Shown here: positions 1-11,859 of the stretch, piece by piece | Numbering within the stretch: position 1 is the stretch's first letter | Layout of the letters: the number at the start of each line of letters is the position of its first letter | DNA from: Neonectria sp. B-13 | Lineage: Eukaryota > Ascomycota > Sordariomycetes > Hypocreales > Nectriaceae | NCBI GenBank assembly: GCA_002682825.1 | Contig: NOKP01000018.1 | Location: forward strand, 747,783 to 811,782 | Direction: 5' to 3' | DNA: 64,000 bases | Translations under genes and position numbers: made by a program | The notes under the pieces: generated by a model | What the model saw: the letters and a program-made list of their open reading frames with translations, nothing else | What the model was told of the DNA's origin: nothing | Database searches by the model: none

Positions 1-2221
1 GGAAACCGTCGAGCCGCCAGTCAGTACAGAGCGCGGCGATGGCACGTTTTGAATCGAGTGTTGCTACGGGCACGAAGAACTGTTACCAAGGGCATAAATA
101 AAACAAATAACCTAAGAGCTATATAGGATAAAGTAGAATTACTATCGTCTTTAGTTTTAGGTATATAATAGTTCTAGGTAGGTATTTACTTGTGTTCTTA
201 GTAAAAGTTGTTCGTGTCCCTAGCAACACTCTTTAAACCGTCAGGCAAGGTACTTCCAAACGAGCACTAGCCACGCCAGCCACGCTGGTCCTGATATGTG
301 CAGTACCTCTGTCCGTGACGAAACTTCCTTCGGTACAAAGAGAGTCTAATAAATTGGACGGGAAGGGGGGGAAAGACATATGCTCTCGTGCTCGAAGAAC
401 GGCCACTCAGCGCGCGTGGGTCGGTGAGGGTGTCATTGTGCAGCAGAGCGGATCTGGTCATGATTCGATGGGCCCGCCGTTCACCGTCCGCGACGCGACG
501 ATACGGTCGGTTCGGTGAATTGCGGCGCGAGGTGCGTTATTAGACGTCAACGACGGGTTCGGGCGGCCTCCCCTCCATCGTATCAAGCTAATAAGAGCTA
601 GTTCTGGACCCCGGAGTGTAACGAAGACTAAATCTTGAGTGCCCGGGACCGGGAACCGCTGACCATCACCTTGGTTCTCGAAGGCGGAGATTTACCACAC
701 CCTTTGCAGATGCAGCGACGTCCTGTTGATGCCACCTTGTTGATTCACCAACATGTAGAGTTGATTTACGTCGTGCTGCAGCGCTGGATGCTTGCTTGAT
801 CAAGCTGCTCGAGATATTTATACACAGGAGGGACTGTCGTTGAATCACTGATGTTTCGTAATCGGAGCCAAGCTGCGAATTGCAGAGCCTCATGGCTTGG
901 CCGACCTTCTTCGAAGAGCGTGAGCGGTAGTAGTGAACGCCACGACTCCCCCCCCCCCATCCTTTGTCCCAACTTATCCTGCTTTAGTTAACATTGCTGA
1001 ATCTGGGCGATGCGTATCACGTGTACCCCCGTGGTGCCGTTTTGGATGTTCTAAATGTAAGGCCTCAGTGCCTCCCGCCTAAGGCACCTTTAGGCCTGTG
1101 GGTTCGGGTTTCCTCTCTCGTACAACGGCCAAAAAGAATTCGCCCTTTAGCCGGTGTGCCTCGCCACTCATGAATCATGTTGATGGGCCAAGAACCTCCA
1201 ACGGGTTGGTGAGTCGTCTCGGGTCGCTTGGCTGCCTTGTGCAAACATCAAGAGGATGGGTACTTAGGTGCCAAAACGTTCCCATTCGGCGTTTCAGCCA
1301 GCGCCAAAACACCAGAGAAATACCCATCATGATAACAGCATTTAAACTCAATTCACCCAATAACGACCTTCATCGCGACGAGGGACCCTCTCGAAAACAG
1401 GGTACTTCCAGGCCACGTGAACCACCGGCCAAAACGTGGTTGGATTTCAACGGGGCTATCCCCGGACAAGCCAGAAACAATGGCACACTAGAGGATCAAG
1501 GCCCCGGAGAAATGCAGAAGGACGGATGGTGTTTGCTGCGAGTTTGATGGCTCATACCCCGGTTTTTATCCCTGAGACCATCTTCTATACGCTCTACATG
1601 ACGTCGCCCTTCCCCACACTCATCCCCACACTCACCCCGTTCCGCCTTGCACGCTGCGGAGGTAAAAAGGCTGGTCCACGGTTGGAGCGGTGTACTGACT
1701 GCGGTTTGACTCCGGGAGCTCTATCGGGAAGTGCGCAGGTGTGCGCCTAGCGAGCCTGGCAATCAGAATGACTGTTAAGGGTAACAGAATGTCAGGGTAT
1801 TCGAATATTCTAATGACTGAAAGCCCTACCCTTGTTACTTACGTCTTGCGGTATCCCGGGTCAAGCTATGTGCCAGGGTACAGTTCACGCACGTCGGGTC
1901 CTAAGACGCCCGAGTCAAGAGTGTGGATAGAACAAGAGATCGGTAGGCCCAGCGTTCAGCTTGGCTCTGCAACAACCCTTCCCCTCGGATGCCACTCAGA
2001 GGTGTCGTTGCCGGCGGTTACTTATAAGCCCTTGGAGTCCCCGTCTCCCAACAATATCTTTTGTTCGTCCCCAGCGTTGTCTGTGATCCTACACCTTTCT
2101 GGCTTCAGGTGGTTCGAGTTGCACAGGTTTCACTTATACACCCACCCTTGACATATGGGCAAATAGTAAACAAAAACAACAATCACAACCACACACAAGA
2201 CGCTATAACAAGCTTGTCATC
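1..2221. other. Gene-poor left flank, promoter of the sugar transporter at its right end
   Basis: No gene could be supported here. Open frames are short, lack recognisable domains and mostly lack an ATG. An AT-rich patch lies at about 95-240, and an 11-base C run at 948-958. The last 200 bases, with a TATA-like stretch near 2133, presumably hold the promoter and leader of the transporter that starts at 2222. Confidence 0.6.
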
Positions 2222-4216
2222 ATGGGGAAGCAATACCTTGGCCTGAGGGGAAACGCCCTCAACTTGGCCGTCAGTACTGTCGCTGGCTGCGATTTCCTAC
2301 TCTTTGGCTACGGTAAGTTCTCTCCCGCATCTACTCTGTCGACTCATTTGCGTTGAATTGCGATTGGAACTGCTAAGGGGCAGTGGTCTGAGGCCGCCTC
2401 GTGCCTGGGGCAGACCTGCTGGTCTCTGCACCTAGAATAGCCTCAATCAGATCAACTGCTTGCACTCAACAGCAACAAACTGACTTGGATTCGAATAAAC
2501 TCGAAAGGACTGAATCAACACTAACACTATGTCTCTCTGCAGATCAGGGTGTTATGGGCGGTATCCTGACTCTGCCTATATTCCTAGCCCAGTTCCCCGA
2601 CATCAACGATCAGGAGGATGATATCAGTGCCGCGTTGAAATCCACCCGCTCCACGAACCAAGGTATCGCAGTCGCATCTTACAACCTAGGATGCTTCATC
2701 GGCGCGATTGTGAGTATTGGAATATCCAATGCCCTCGGCCGCAAGAAGATGATCTTTTTCGGCACGGCCATCATGGTCGTTGGCGCTATCCTGCAGGCCT
2801 CGGCTTTCACTCTGGAACACTTCATCATTGGACGCATCATCACCGGTCTTGGAAATGGCGGCAATACATCGACCGTACCCATGTGGCAGTCGGAAACGTG
2901 CTCTCCTCACAAGCGTGGCAAGCTCGTCCTCATTGAAGGGTCATTGATCACATGCGGCATCTTCATCAGTTACTGGGTCGATTTTGGCCTTGCGTTCGCG
3001 CCGGGCTCGGTCGCTTGGCGGTTCCCGCTGGCGTTCCAGCTCGTTTTCTGTTTCTTTATCCTGGCCTTCGTTATGAGCTTGCCCGAGTCTCCCCGCTGGC
3101 TCATGCTCAAGGGTCGTGAGGAAGAGGCTCGAGAGGTCATTGCCGCCATCGCTGACCTGGGGTTGGACGACAAGTACGTTGAGAACGAGTTCCGGTCTAT
3201 CAAAGAGACTACGGCCGAGATGGGCAAGGGCAATTTCTCCGACCTGTTCCGACGGAATAAGAACCGCAACCTACACCGTACACTCATCGCATTCACGAAT
3301 CAAATGTTTCAACAAATTTCAGGAATAAACTTAATCACATATTACGCGGCAAAGATCTACGGGGATCTAGGCATGTCTCCCACGACTTCGCGCCTGCTTG
3401 CAGCGCTCAATGGCACCGAGTACTTCATTGCATCCTTTCCCGCCATTTGGTTAGTGGAGCGGATCGGTCGCCGGAAACTGATGCTGTTTGGTGCCGTCGG
3501 CCAGTCCGTTACGATGGCCATCCTCGCCGGGGTCGGGTCACGAGAGGACAACAAGGCATGCCAGGTTGCCGGGATCGTCTTCCTCTTCGTCTTCAACACC
3601 TTCTTTGCCGTCGGTTGGTTGGGCATGACCTGGCTGTACCCTGCCGAGATCACTCCTCTCCGTATCCGAGCTCCAGCCAACGCCCTGTCAACCTCGTCCA
3701 ACTGGATCTTCAACTTCCTGGTGAGATTTCTAAGTTCTCGGAGAGTTTTCTTGATAGCCTGTAACTAACAATGTCAACTTAGGTTGTCATGATCACCCCC
3801 ATCTCATTTACCAACATTGGGTACCAGACGTATATAATCTTCGCCGTCATCAACGCCTTCATGGTACCCTGCGTCTACTACTTCTTTCCCGAGACAGCGT
3901 ACCGTTCTCTTGAGTATGATCTCCAGAAACTCTGGGTCGAGAGAGCATCAAAGCTAACGAAAATCACAGAGAAATGGACTCCATCTTTCAGAATGTGTCC
4001 GGGTGGAAGGGCGCGTTCACTGTCATAAAGCAAGCCGAGATCGAGCCGCGCCGTTATGGCAAGAATGGCGAGCTTCTCATCACCATCGAAGAGATCGACG
4101 AGAAGGTCAGAGCGGAGCACCGAAACGGCCACTCAAGCAACGACAGCATAGCCGATGGCAATCCGGCCATGTTTACATCGACGGACGAGGAGAACCAGCG
4201 CCGTGACAAGCAATAA
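2222..4216 (+). CDS. MFS sugar transporter (hexose/pentose family)
   Basis: Four exons, 2222-2312, 2543-3720, 3783-3913 and 3970-4216, join to a 548-residue protein, the usual size for fungal sugar porters. It should be a plasma-membrane facilitator or proton symporter with 12 membrane segments. Visible family motifs in order are FGYDQGVMGG across the first junction, LGRKKM, GRIITGLGNG, PESPRW near residue 210, QQISGIN near 286 (the segment that contacts sugar in this family), ERIGRRKL, and PETAYRSLEEMD near 458, which is completed only when the 56-base last intron (branch site CTAAC) is removed. Introns are 230, 62 and 56 bases; the first is long for this window. The start ATG at 2222 gives the standard short cytoplasmic N-terminus. 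The tail is hydrophilic. The substrate cannot be told from sequence; hexose, pentose or a polyol are possible. Confidence 0.93.
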
Positions 4217-4510
4217 GCGAAGGCATCCTCCTATTACACGACCTCAGGGTAGTGTCGACTTAGAGGATGGCCGTAGCCAGAGTGTACGTCAGGGTATTCA
4301 CTGAGAGGACCTAGAGTGGGAAGGAGGACAAGGAGGAGAATATACCCCATTACAGTTCTGCGACAGACCTAAAAGCTAGAAATCTATTAAATCATGTCAT
4401 GGTTTTCTAAATACCCCTTTAAGTCCCCTGCCACCTTCGAAATCCAAGTATTTCAATATGATACCTTCACTTTTAGACTTTATTTTAGTATCAAGAAAAT
4501 ATTAAAGAAT

Positions 4511-4589
4511 AGGGTTAATAACTAGGGTCAGAGGTTAGGGTAGGTTAGGGTATATAGTATGTAGGTTATTATTGGAGTTTAGGTTAGGG
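4511..4589 (+). repeat. Degenerate interstitial telomere-like repeats
   Basis: TTAGGG occurs at 4535-4540, 4545-4550 and 4584-4589, with related AGGGTTA and CTAGGGT words between, inside an AT-rich stretch. TTAGGG is the telomere unit of most filamentous ascomycetes. The copies are spaced irregularly, so this is a decayed or chance cluster and not a working telomere. Confidence 0.5.
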
Positions 4590-6133
4590 ATGGGAATTAG
4601 CCTTGGTATATATTCTTGTTAGTGAATTGTGATTCGTGCGTAACTGTGTACATGGGGTAGTTTTATCAAACTCATCCTCGAATATGGCGACAAAATACAC
4701 ATGTGACCGCCGGTTTGTCCTTTTCTTACGGACATTGGCAGTACGCGATAACTTGTCTAGTCTTGTCCCCTCGTCTCTGTTCACCGCATCTTTTCAGCGC
4801 TTCTATCATGAACTTGGAGTGCCGGTGCTCGAACTGGCTGCACTCCATTGCAGTCGCCTAGATCTTCTCGGAATGTGGGAATATCGTGTGAAAACCGAAA
4901 GAGAGGACCAAAGTAGTTCCCGGCTTACCTCATGTCTCTTATGGGTGAAGAACGGCCGGAAGGATGTCCTTAGGCATTGATCGAGTGGTTTAGACCGCAT
5001 GACGTTCACCAACCAGATAGCGGAAGCCTGAATCAATGAACCTTTGGTCAGCAAGCGACCTATTCACGGTGCTACCCATTTTCTTTTTCATCTTTAGAGT
5101 ACCTCAGCTTACAGAACTGTGACCCATCGGTATTCCACCCACCTGTGTGGCGTTTCATTGAAGAGTACTTGAAGAATGAACACTCTCTACCTGCACTAGT
5201 CAACTTATCTCCTTGAGTAAGAAGCTGCCAGTTACCGCGGAAGTGAACTAGCAGTGTGTCATCGCTGCAGTGGCACATTTGCGTGTACCGAGGTGCGCGA
5301 GACCTGGGCCGCTTCCATTTTAGAGAATACGCAACCTATCCGCTATGGAGAGTTTCTTTCTGATACCGGAACATTTTTCGCCGACCTACCTAGTCAAGGC
5401 TTACGTCGCTACACCTCGCCTGTACTCCAGATACTCCCCACGGGCGAATATCTATATAAACTGGTTCTGGACCATGCCTAGCCTGGTGGACTTCACTAAG
5501 CTGGAGAACGGATTTCTGAACTCGATTTCATCTACAATAGCCACATGAAAGAGACACAAGCTACTGGCTCCCTCACCAACATCCTTCTCCAGGGTTCGTT
5601 TCGCTCCACCTCGCATGCCACGTTGGCGGGCGATCTGAAAGCCTGTCAAGGGCCTCCTCGGTCGAATGCTCTGGCCTGAACCTGAATGGACTGGGTTCCA
5701 CTATAAGAGCGCTTCTGGTTGATTATCTTCAAAGAATGGGTAACACTTGTCAGTATAAACGCAATGCATCTTATCTACACTGTAGTGGTCTCGTCTGTGT
5801 GAAGCCAACAACTCGCTAGGGGGGGTTCTGCCATGTTTTGTGCCGACGAGGATCCTGGTCGTCCTTGATGCAAGATATCTTAGATCATGAGTTCATCCTG
5901 ATATAGGGCATGGTTTTACATCGGGTTGTGATCCCCGGACGGCTTTAGTTCCAAATTCGGAGCATCTTGGCACAAGAGCTGGAGGCAGATTCCCGTTCCC
6001 CTCTTGAGTGAATTCATGCTACTTCGCAACTCGAACCCTGCCCCATAATTCAAAACAAGGTGCACGTACTCAAAATAGACACAAGGTAGGAACGGGTCCT
6101 TAGAGTGTTTATATCGTGGTGGATTACGCTGGT

Positions 6134-6166
6134 GCCTGCCTGCTTGCCTGCCTGCCTGCCTGCCTG
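6134..6166. repeat. GCCT tetranucleotide microsatellite
   Basis: About eight GCCT/CCTG units in a row with one interruption (GCTT). It lies in non-coding sequence between two genes. Confidence 0.85.
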
Positions 6167-7042
6167 TGAAGATGGATGTATCATGCAGCCATGCCTTGGG
6201 TTGAACGTGTCGATGCTTTTTTTGGTGGTGCTGTTGGCGTATCACAAGAGAGATCTGAGACGTGTTTCAGGCCGTTGCAGTTGCAGTTCCCCCCCCGCCT
6301 ATGGACGTCAGCGGCCGCCCTACCTAGAAGCGGCCACAATACAGGCCCGACGGGTGATGCAGGGCAGGATGATCCAACTGTCCAAAGCTCTAGCAGGGCT
6401 GATGCAACTCGGTTATTGGGTGGGTTTGGGATGTGTCGGCAGCAGGTGGGTTCAGAGATGGCCGGCTGGTGATCCTCCTCTGGGGGTTTACGGCCGGACG
6501 GTGCTGGAGGTCGTCTGGAGTAGGTGCCTCTTCAGGCCTTACCCCGCTAATTCCCAGGGATTCTCACCACTACCGCTGCGGGACAGTCCACCGCTCACCA
6601 AGGTCGGGTAACCACGAGCTTCACCAGAGGCGATCAAACCGGGCCCTAGGCCACTTCCATCGACGATATCTACCAACATAAAACCCCTTCTAAGTTCTGA
6701 TTCTTCTTTTTCCATCTCCTACAGTGTACTTGATCGGAATTCCCTCCAAAACCTGCATAACACACTACACATTAGCAGTTAGCACTCCCGGCAAGCTGCT
6801 TGAGCCTCAAACCAAACCGGTCCCCACCATCCTTCCCAACGTTGCTGCTCCTCCTTCCCCACCCCCACTTCGTCACCTCCATTTAGCTTCCCAGCTCTCT
6901 CTCTCCCTCCATCCATTCCTCTCCCAGCTCTCACTCTCCTCCTCTCTAAATAATAATCCATCCTCCCTCTCTCGTTCTCCTGCGCTATACTTGATCCTAC
7001 ACCACAGAAAATCCACGCACTCACGCAGTCAACGCCAACTGA

Positions 7043-8148
<1,106 letters not shown>

Positions 8149-8564
8149 GAATGTGGTTCCCGGAGAAAAGAGAGTAGGATCTGACGCTTTTCCGGGTGAT
8201 GTGACGGGTCACAGAACAAAGAACGCAGAATGGACAGGACAAGACAGAGTTGGCAACAAATGCGACTTCTGATGGGAGTGCTGGGGAATCGAGACAAGAT
8301 GCTCAGGCAGCGTGGGCAAACCAATGACGTAGAGAAGAGGGAAGAATTCGATGAATCAACGACCAATGTGGTATATATTTTCTTTGCTCGCAAGACACTC
8401 CTTGATGTGATTCCCAATATCATAAGCACTTTTCATGTGCACACTTTACACACTTTGCATCACATTCCTTCATTTTTGTGTCATTCCAAAGCACTTTTGA
8501 AACCCTCTGCAAACATCAATCGGCCTCGCTACCAGGCGCCAGTCCTGTCAAACCCCTTTCATTC
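8149..8564. other. Convergent 3' region
   Basis: These 416 bases separate the stop codons of the mutarotase (plus strand) and DAHP synthase (minus strand) genes. They must hold both 3' UTRs. No other gene is seen. Confidence 0.7.
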
Positions 8565-9977
8565 TCATACCCTCAACTTCTTCTGCTCTTGAGAAAAGTG
8601 ATCGGCAATCATGAAGGCCAGCTCTAGGGCTTGCTTCTCGTTGAGACGCGGGTCGCAGAAGCTAGTGTAGTTGGTCGACAAGTCGTCCTCATCCAGTCCC
8701 TCACTGCCGCCGAGACACTCGGTCACAGCGTCACCTGTCAACTCAAGGTGCACACCTCCTAGGTAGCTACCCTCGTCTTTGTGAATACGCAGCGTCTCCT
8801 GCAGCTCACGGTAGATGTCGCCGAAGCGGCGCGTCTTGATGCCCGCCGGGGTCGACAGCGTGTTGCCGTGCATAGGATCACATTGCCAGACCACGCAACG
8901 GCGGAACTCGGAGTCCTCGACGGCGCGGATGTGCTGTGGTAGCAGGTCGCGCACCTTTCCAGCGCCGTATCGGGTGATAAGGGTGATCTTGCCGGGCTCG
9001 CACGACGGGTTAAGCGTGCGCAGCAGGGCCAGGAGGTCCGTTGTGGGCGTGGTGGGGCCGACCTTGATGCCGATGGGGTTGGCGATACCGCGGAAGAACT
9101 CGACGTGCGCATGGTCGATCTGGCGCGTGCGGTCACCGATCCAGATGAAGTGAGCCGACGTGTCGTAGTACTCCTTTCCTTCGCTGGGGGCAGGGCTGTA
9201 GGACCGGCCGTCGGCGGCGGGCTTCTCGAGCAGCCTAGTTAGGGCCTGTTCGTACTCGAGAAGGAGACCCTCGTGGCTAGTGAAGAGCTCGACAGACTCA
9301 AGCTCGCCGGGGCGGGCGTTGATGGTCTGAAGGAAGCGCAACGTCTGCTGGATGCTGGAGGCGATGTCCGAGTACTTGGCCTTGAGCGCCGGGTCCCGGA
9401 CATGGCCGAGGCCCCAGTCGAGAGGCCGGTGGAGGTCGGCGATGCCAGAAGCGACGGCGGCGCGGATGTAGTTGAGCGTCGCGGCGGAGTGGTGGTAAGC
9501 CTTGACGAGACGGTTTGGGTCGATTTCTCGGTCCTCGACGCGGTACCCGTTGAGGATGTCTCCCCTGAAGCTGGGGAGCTCCTTGCCGTCGACCATCTCA
9601 GTGGGACTGGAGCGCGGCTTGGCGTACTGGCCAGCCATGCGGCCGATGCGCACGACACGCTTGTTCATGCCCCAGATGAGGACGACGCTCATCTGCAGGA
9701 GGAGCTTGAGCTTGGACTCGATGGGGCCCTGCTGGCAGTAGTCGAACAGCTCAGCGCAGTCGCCGCCCTGCAGCAGGAAGGCGTTGCCCTGTGCGACATC
9801 GCGGAGATGCGCCTTGAGCGCGATGATCTCGTTGGGGTGGACGAGCGGCGGCAGGCGGGTGAGCTCGCCGACGGCTTTGGCGAGCTTGTCGGGCTCGGCG
9901 TAGGGGGGCGACTGCTTGATGGGCTTTGTGCGCCAGGAAGCAGGATCCCAGGCTTCGACGGGTGGGGAGGAGGCCAT
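8565..9977 (-). CDS. Class II 3-deoxy-7-phosphoheptulonate (DAHP) synthase
   Basis: A single exon of 470 codons. The enzyme condenses phosphoenolpyruvate with erythrose 4-phosphate in the first step of the shikimate pathway to aromatic amino acids. The family is the class II (plant/bacterial AroH-like) type, also found in filamentous fungi beside the class I Aro3/Aro4 enzymes. Conserved blocks are LLQGGDCAELFDYC, GRMAGQYAKPRSSPTE, FRGDILNGY, FTSHEGLLLEYEQALTR, HVEFFRGIANPIGIKVGP, WQCDPMHGNT, HLELTGDAVTECLGG and CDPRLNEKQALELA; these contain the Cys, Arg, Lys, His, Glu and Asp residues used for metal and phosphoenolpyruvate binding. The ATG at 9977 is chosen because family homology starts right after it (ASSPPVEAWDPASW); the frame is open for 28 more codons upstream but has no ATG. 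A perfect CPC1/GCN4 box lies about 250 bases upstream. Confidence 0.96.
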   Translation of the reverse strand: MASSPPVEAWDPASWRTKPIKQSPPYAEPDKLAKAVGELTRLPPLVHPNEIIALKAHLRDVAQGNAFLLQGGDCAELFDYCQQGPIESKLKLLLQMSVVLIWGMNKRVVRIGRMAGQYAKPRSSPTEMVDGKELPSFRGDILNGYRVEDREIDPNRLVKAYHHSAATLNYIRAAVASGIADLHRPLDWGLGHVRDPALKAKYSDIASSIQQTLRFLQTINARPGELESVELFTSHEGLLLEYEQALTRLLEKPAADGRSYSPAPSEGKEYYDTSAHFIWIGDRTRQIDHAHVEFFRGIANPIGIKVGPTTPTTDLLALLRTLNPSCEPGKITLITRYGAGKVRDLLPQHIRAVEDSEFRRCVVWQCDPMHGNTLSTPAGIKTRRFGDIYRELQETLRIHKDEGSYLGGVHLELTGDAVTECLGGSEGLDEDDLSTNYTSFCDPRLNEKQALELAFMIADHFSQEQKKLRV

Positions 9978-10927
9978 GGTTGCGGAGTGGGCTGGTGAAT
10001 GCGGTGGTGGTGTAGAGGTGAAGATGAAGGAAGCGTGTATGAGTCGTCGAGGGAGGGGCAAAGCACCAAGGTTGGCAGAACCAGCTGCAAAGGGATTTAT
10101 CCTGCGCTGAACTTATCTGAAGACTCAAGCAAGCGAGAAGGTACGAGATGAGATGAGATGAATTGCAAAATGGTCTGATTTCTCCCTGTTGTCGAGGAGA
10201 GGAAACCGTGGTGAGTACCTGGGTTGGAGTGAGTCACGGCAACGGTGATTCGAACAAAGAATTACACATTTACCCTTTTCGTCCCCTGCACAAAATCGAG
10301 GTTCGGTCTTCCATGACATGGGAGAAGGGAGCTCAATTGGCGAATCAGAGCCGACGATATGCGGGGGTGGGCTGTCTTGAGCGTGGCTGGTGTTAGTGAC
10401 TGTGGCGTCGTTCACTCGGTGCACCATGACGATGGAGTATTAGAGAGTGGTAATGTTTGAGGCCTCTCTATCCAAGTATGAGAATAATAGCTAAAGACTG
10501 GTTTGGTCGCTGTTTGCTGTTCCACGCACTGAATTACGTCCACGGGGTGAGACTGGAAACACTCGCAGATTGAGAGGATGCACGCTATCACAGCAAAACG
10601 TAGACTTGGCAAAGTAGAGAAGCTTACGGTGCGTAAACGACGTCTTCTAGGCATAGGACAACAGGTCAGTGTTGGCTCAATGCATTCATATATCATACGC
10701 TGTAAGCTCCGTGTTATTGAAGCCCAGCCTAATACGACCTGAAGCAAAACCACTACAAAAAGTCAGGTACGAAGTGGTACCCCTCCATTCCACCTACCTT
10801 AATGGACAACCCCTCCACCTGCCACCCCACATCGCAAAAGCCCCAGCCTCAACCTCGACCTCGACCTCAACTCTGCAAACGCAACATCACCAACCACTCC
10901 CTCCCTCCGTCGACACCCCCCACAACA
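9978..10927. other. Divergent promoter region, DAHP synthase / HYPK-like gene
   Basis: About 950 bases between two divergent starts. It contains a TGAGTCA box at 10230-10236 and a small GAGAT repeat near 10144-10160. The last 130 bases before the plus-strand start are C-rich leader. No further gene is seen. Confidence 0.65.
10230..10236. promoter_or_regulatory. CPC1/GCN4-type box TGAGTCA upstream of DAHP synthase
   Basis: A perfect match to the TGASTCA site bound by fungal CPC1/GCN4 bZIP activators. It lies 253 bases before the DAHP synthase ATG. Aromatic biosynthesis genes are classic targets of cross-pathway control, so starvation induction of this gene is likely. The match is seen; binding is inferred. 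Confidence 0.6.
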
Positions 10928-11251
10928 ATGGCCGCCGAAGACGAATCCAAAGCCGTCGCCAAGTCCGCCGAGGACCGCAAGGCCGCCTCCGCCCTCGCCA
11001 GCCTCGACGCCGATGAGTCCGCCGGCGCCAACAACGTCGATCACGATGCCGTCAGCAAGGCCATGAAGGCCCTCGGCACCGGCGCTTCTACCAAGACCGC
11101 CGCCACGTCTACTAAGAATGTCAAGGTCGACCCCGCCGACGTCGCCCTGCTCGTCGACGAGCTCGAACTTCCCAAGGCCAAGGCCACGGAGCTGCTTAAG
11201 AGCCACGAGGGCGACGCCGTCAAGGCCATGCGGGCTTATATTTCCGCGTAG
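10928..11251 (+). CDS. HYPK/NAC-alpha-like UBA domain protein
   Basis: Single exon, 107 residues. The C-terminal half (VDPADVALLVDELELPKAKA followed by TELLKSHEGDAVKAMRAYI) is the UBA-like domain shared by the nascent-polypeptide complex alpha subunit and HYPK. The N-terminal half is Ala/Asp/Lys-rich with a predicted helix (DHDAVSKAMKALGTG). HYPK binds and regulates the ribosome-associated NatA N-acetyltransferase in animals and in the fungus Chaetomium. Its small size and the absence of a NAC beta-barrel domain favour HYPK over a true NAC alpha subunit. The ATG at 10928 (CAACAATGGCC) is preferred over an in-frame ATG at 10802, because the 42 residues between are low-complexity Pro/Thr/Gln and unlike the family. 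Confidence 0.8.
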   Translation: MAAEDESKAVAKSAEDRKAASALASLDADESAGANNVDHDAVSKAMKALGTGASTKTAATSTKNVKVDPADVALLVDELELPKAKATELLKSHEGDAVKAMRAYISA

Positions 11252-11859
11252 GGAGCTACGAAGACATGATTACTACGAGCACCGGGGATGGAAGTAGAAG
11301 CGGCCTCGTTTGGCTTCGATATGTAGTCAGTAGGCTGCGATATGGCTGCGGAACCTCGGCCTATCCAGCTCGACACGACGACTATCTGGTTCAAACGCAC
11401 TGGATCGGACGACCAGCCGACCAAAGCATGTCCAGTTGAACCTCAGGTACGAGGTACATGATTTGCCATAGACGGGTGGTTCGAAAAGAGAGGCAACCAC
11501 GACGAAACTGTCCAACTCGATTATGAATCAAGCAAAATACAGCAATCACGCATCGCACAAACGGTCACTTCGATACACTCGCAATTTTTGAAAGTGCCCG
11601 TGGGCCATTACAATAGTGTTATGAACGAGCGAACTTTCCCAATTCGCGATCTCGGTATCCATACAAAAATTCAATCGACCAGTGCCCCTTGAACGCCAAA
11701 CCCTGACAGCCCTATATGCCGCCGTTCCGTATGTATCCAGTCCCCAAACGAGTGTCTTTTGCCTGCCATCCGGCTCGGCATGAAATCAAGACTTAATCCC
11801 CCCCAAACCCAAAATACAAATCCATGTACAAGTATCCTAGTGATTCACAATAGTGGCAG
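11252..11859. other. Convergent 3' region
   Basis: About 600 bases between the HYPK-like stop and the stop of the minus-strand BRCT gene. It should hold the two 3' UTRs; nothing else is recognised. Confidence 0.6.

Noticed and set aside
4636..5548. Several 60-115 codon frames between the sugar transporter and mutarotase
   Set aside because: They overlap one another on both strands, lack family motifs and show no coding bias.
9273..9998. 241-codon open frame on the plus strand
   Set aside because: Antisense shadow of the DAHP synthase gene.
10802..10927. 42-codon N-terminal extension of the HYPK-like protein
   Set aside because: In frame with an ATG, but low-complexity and unlike the family; the ATG at 10928 has a better context. 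Kept as leader.
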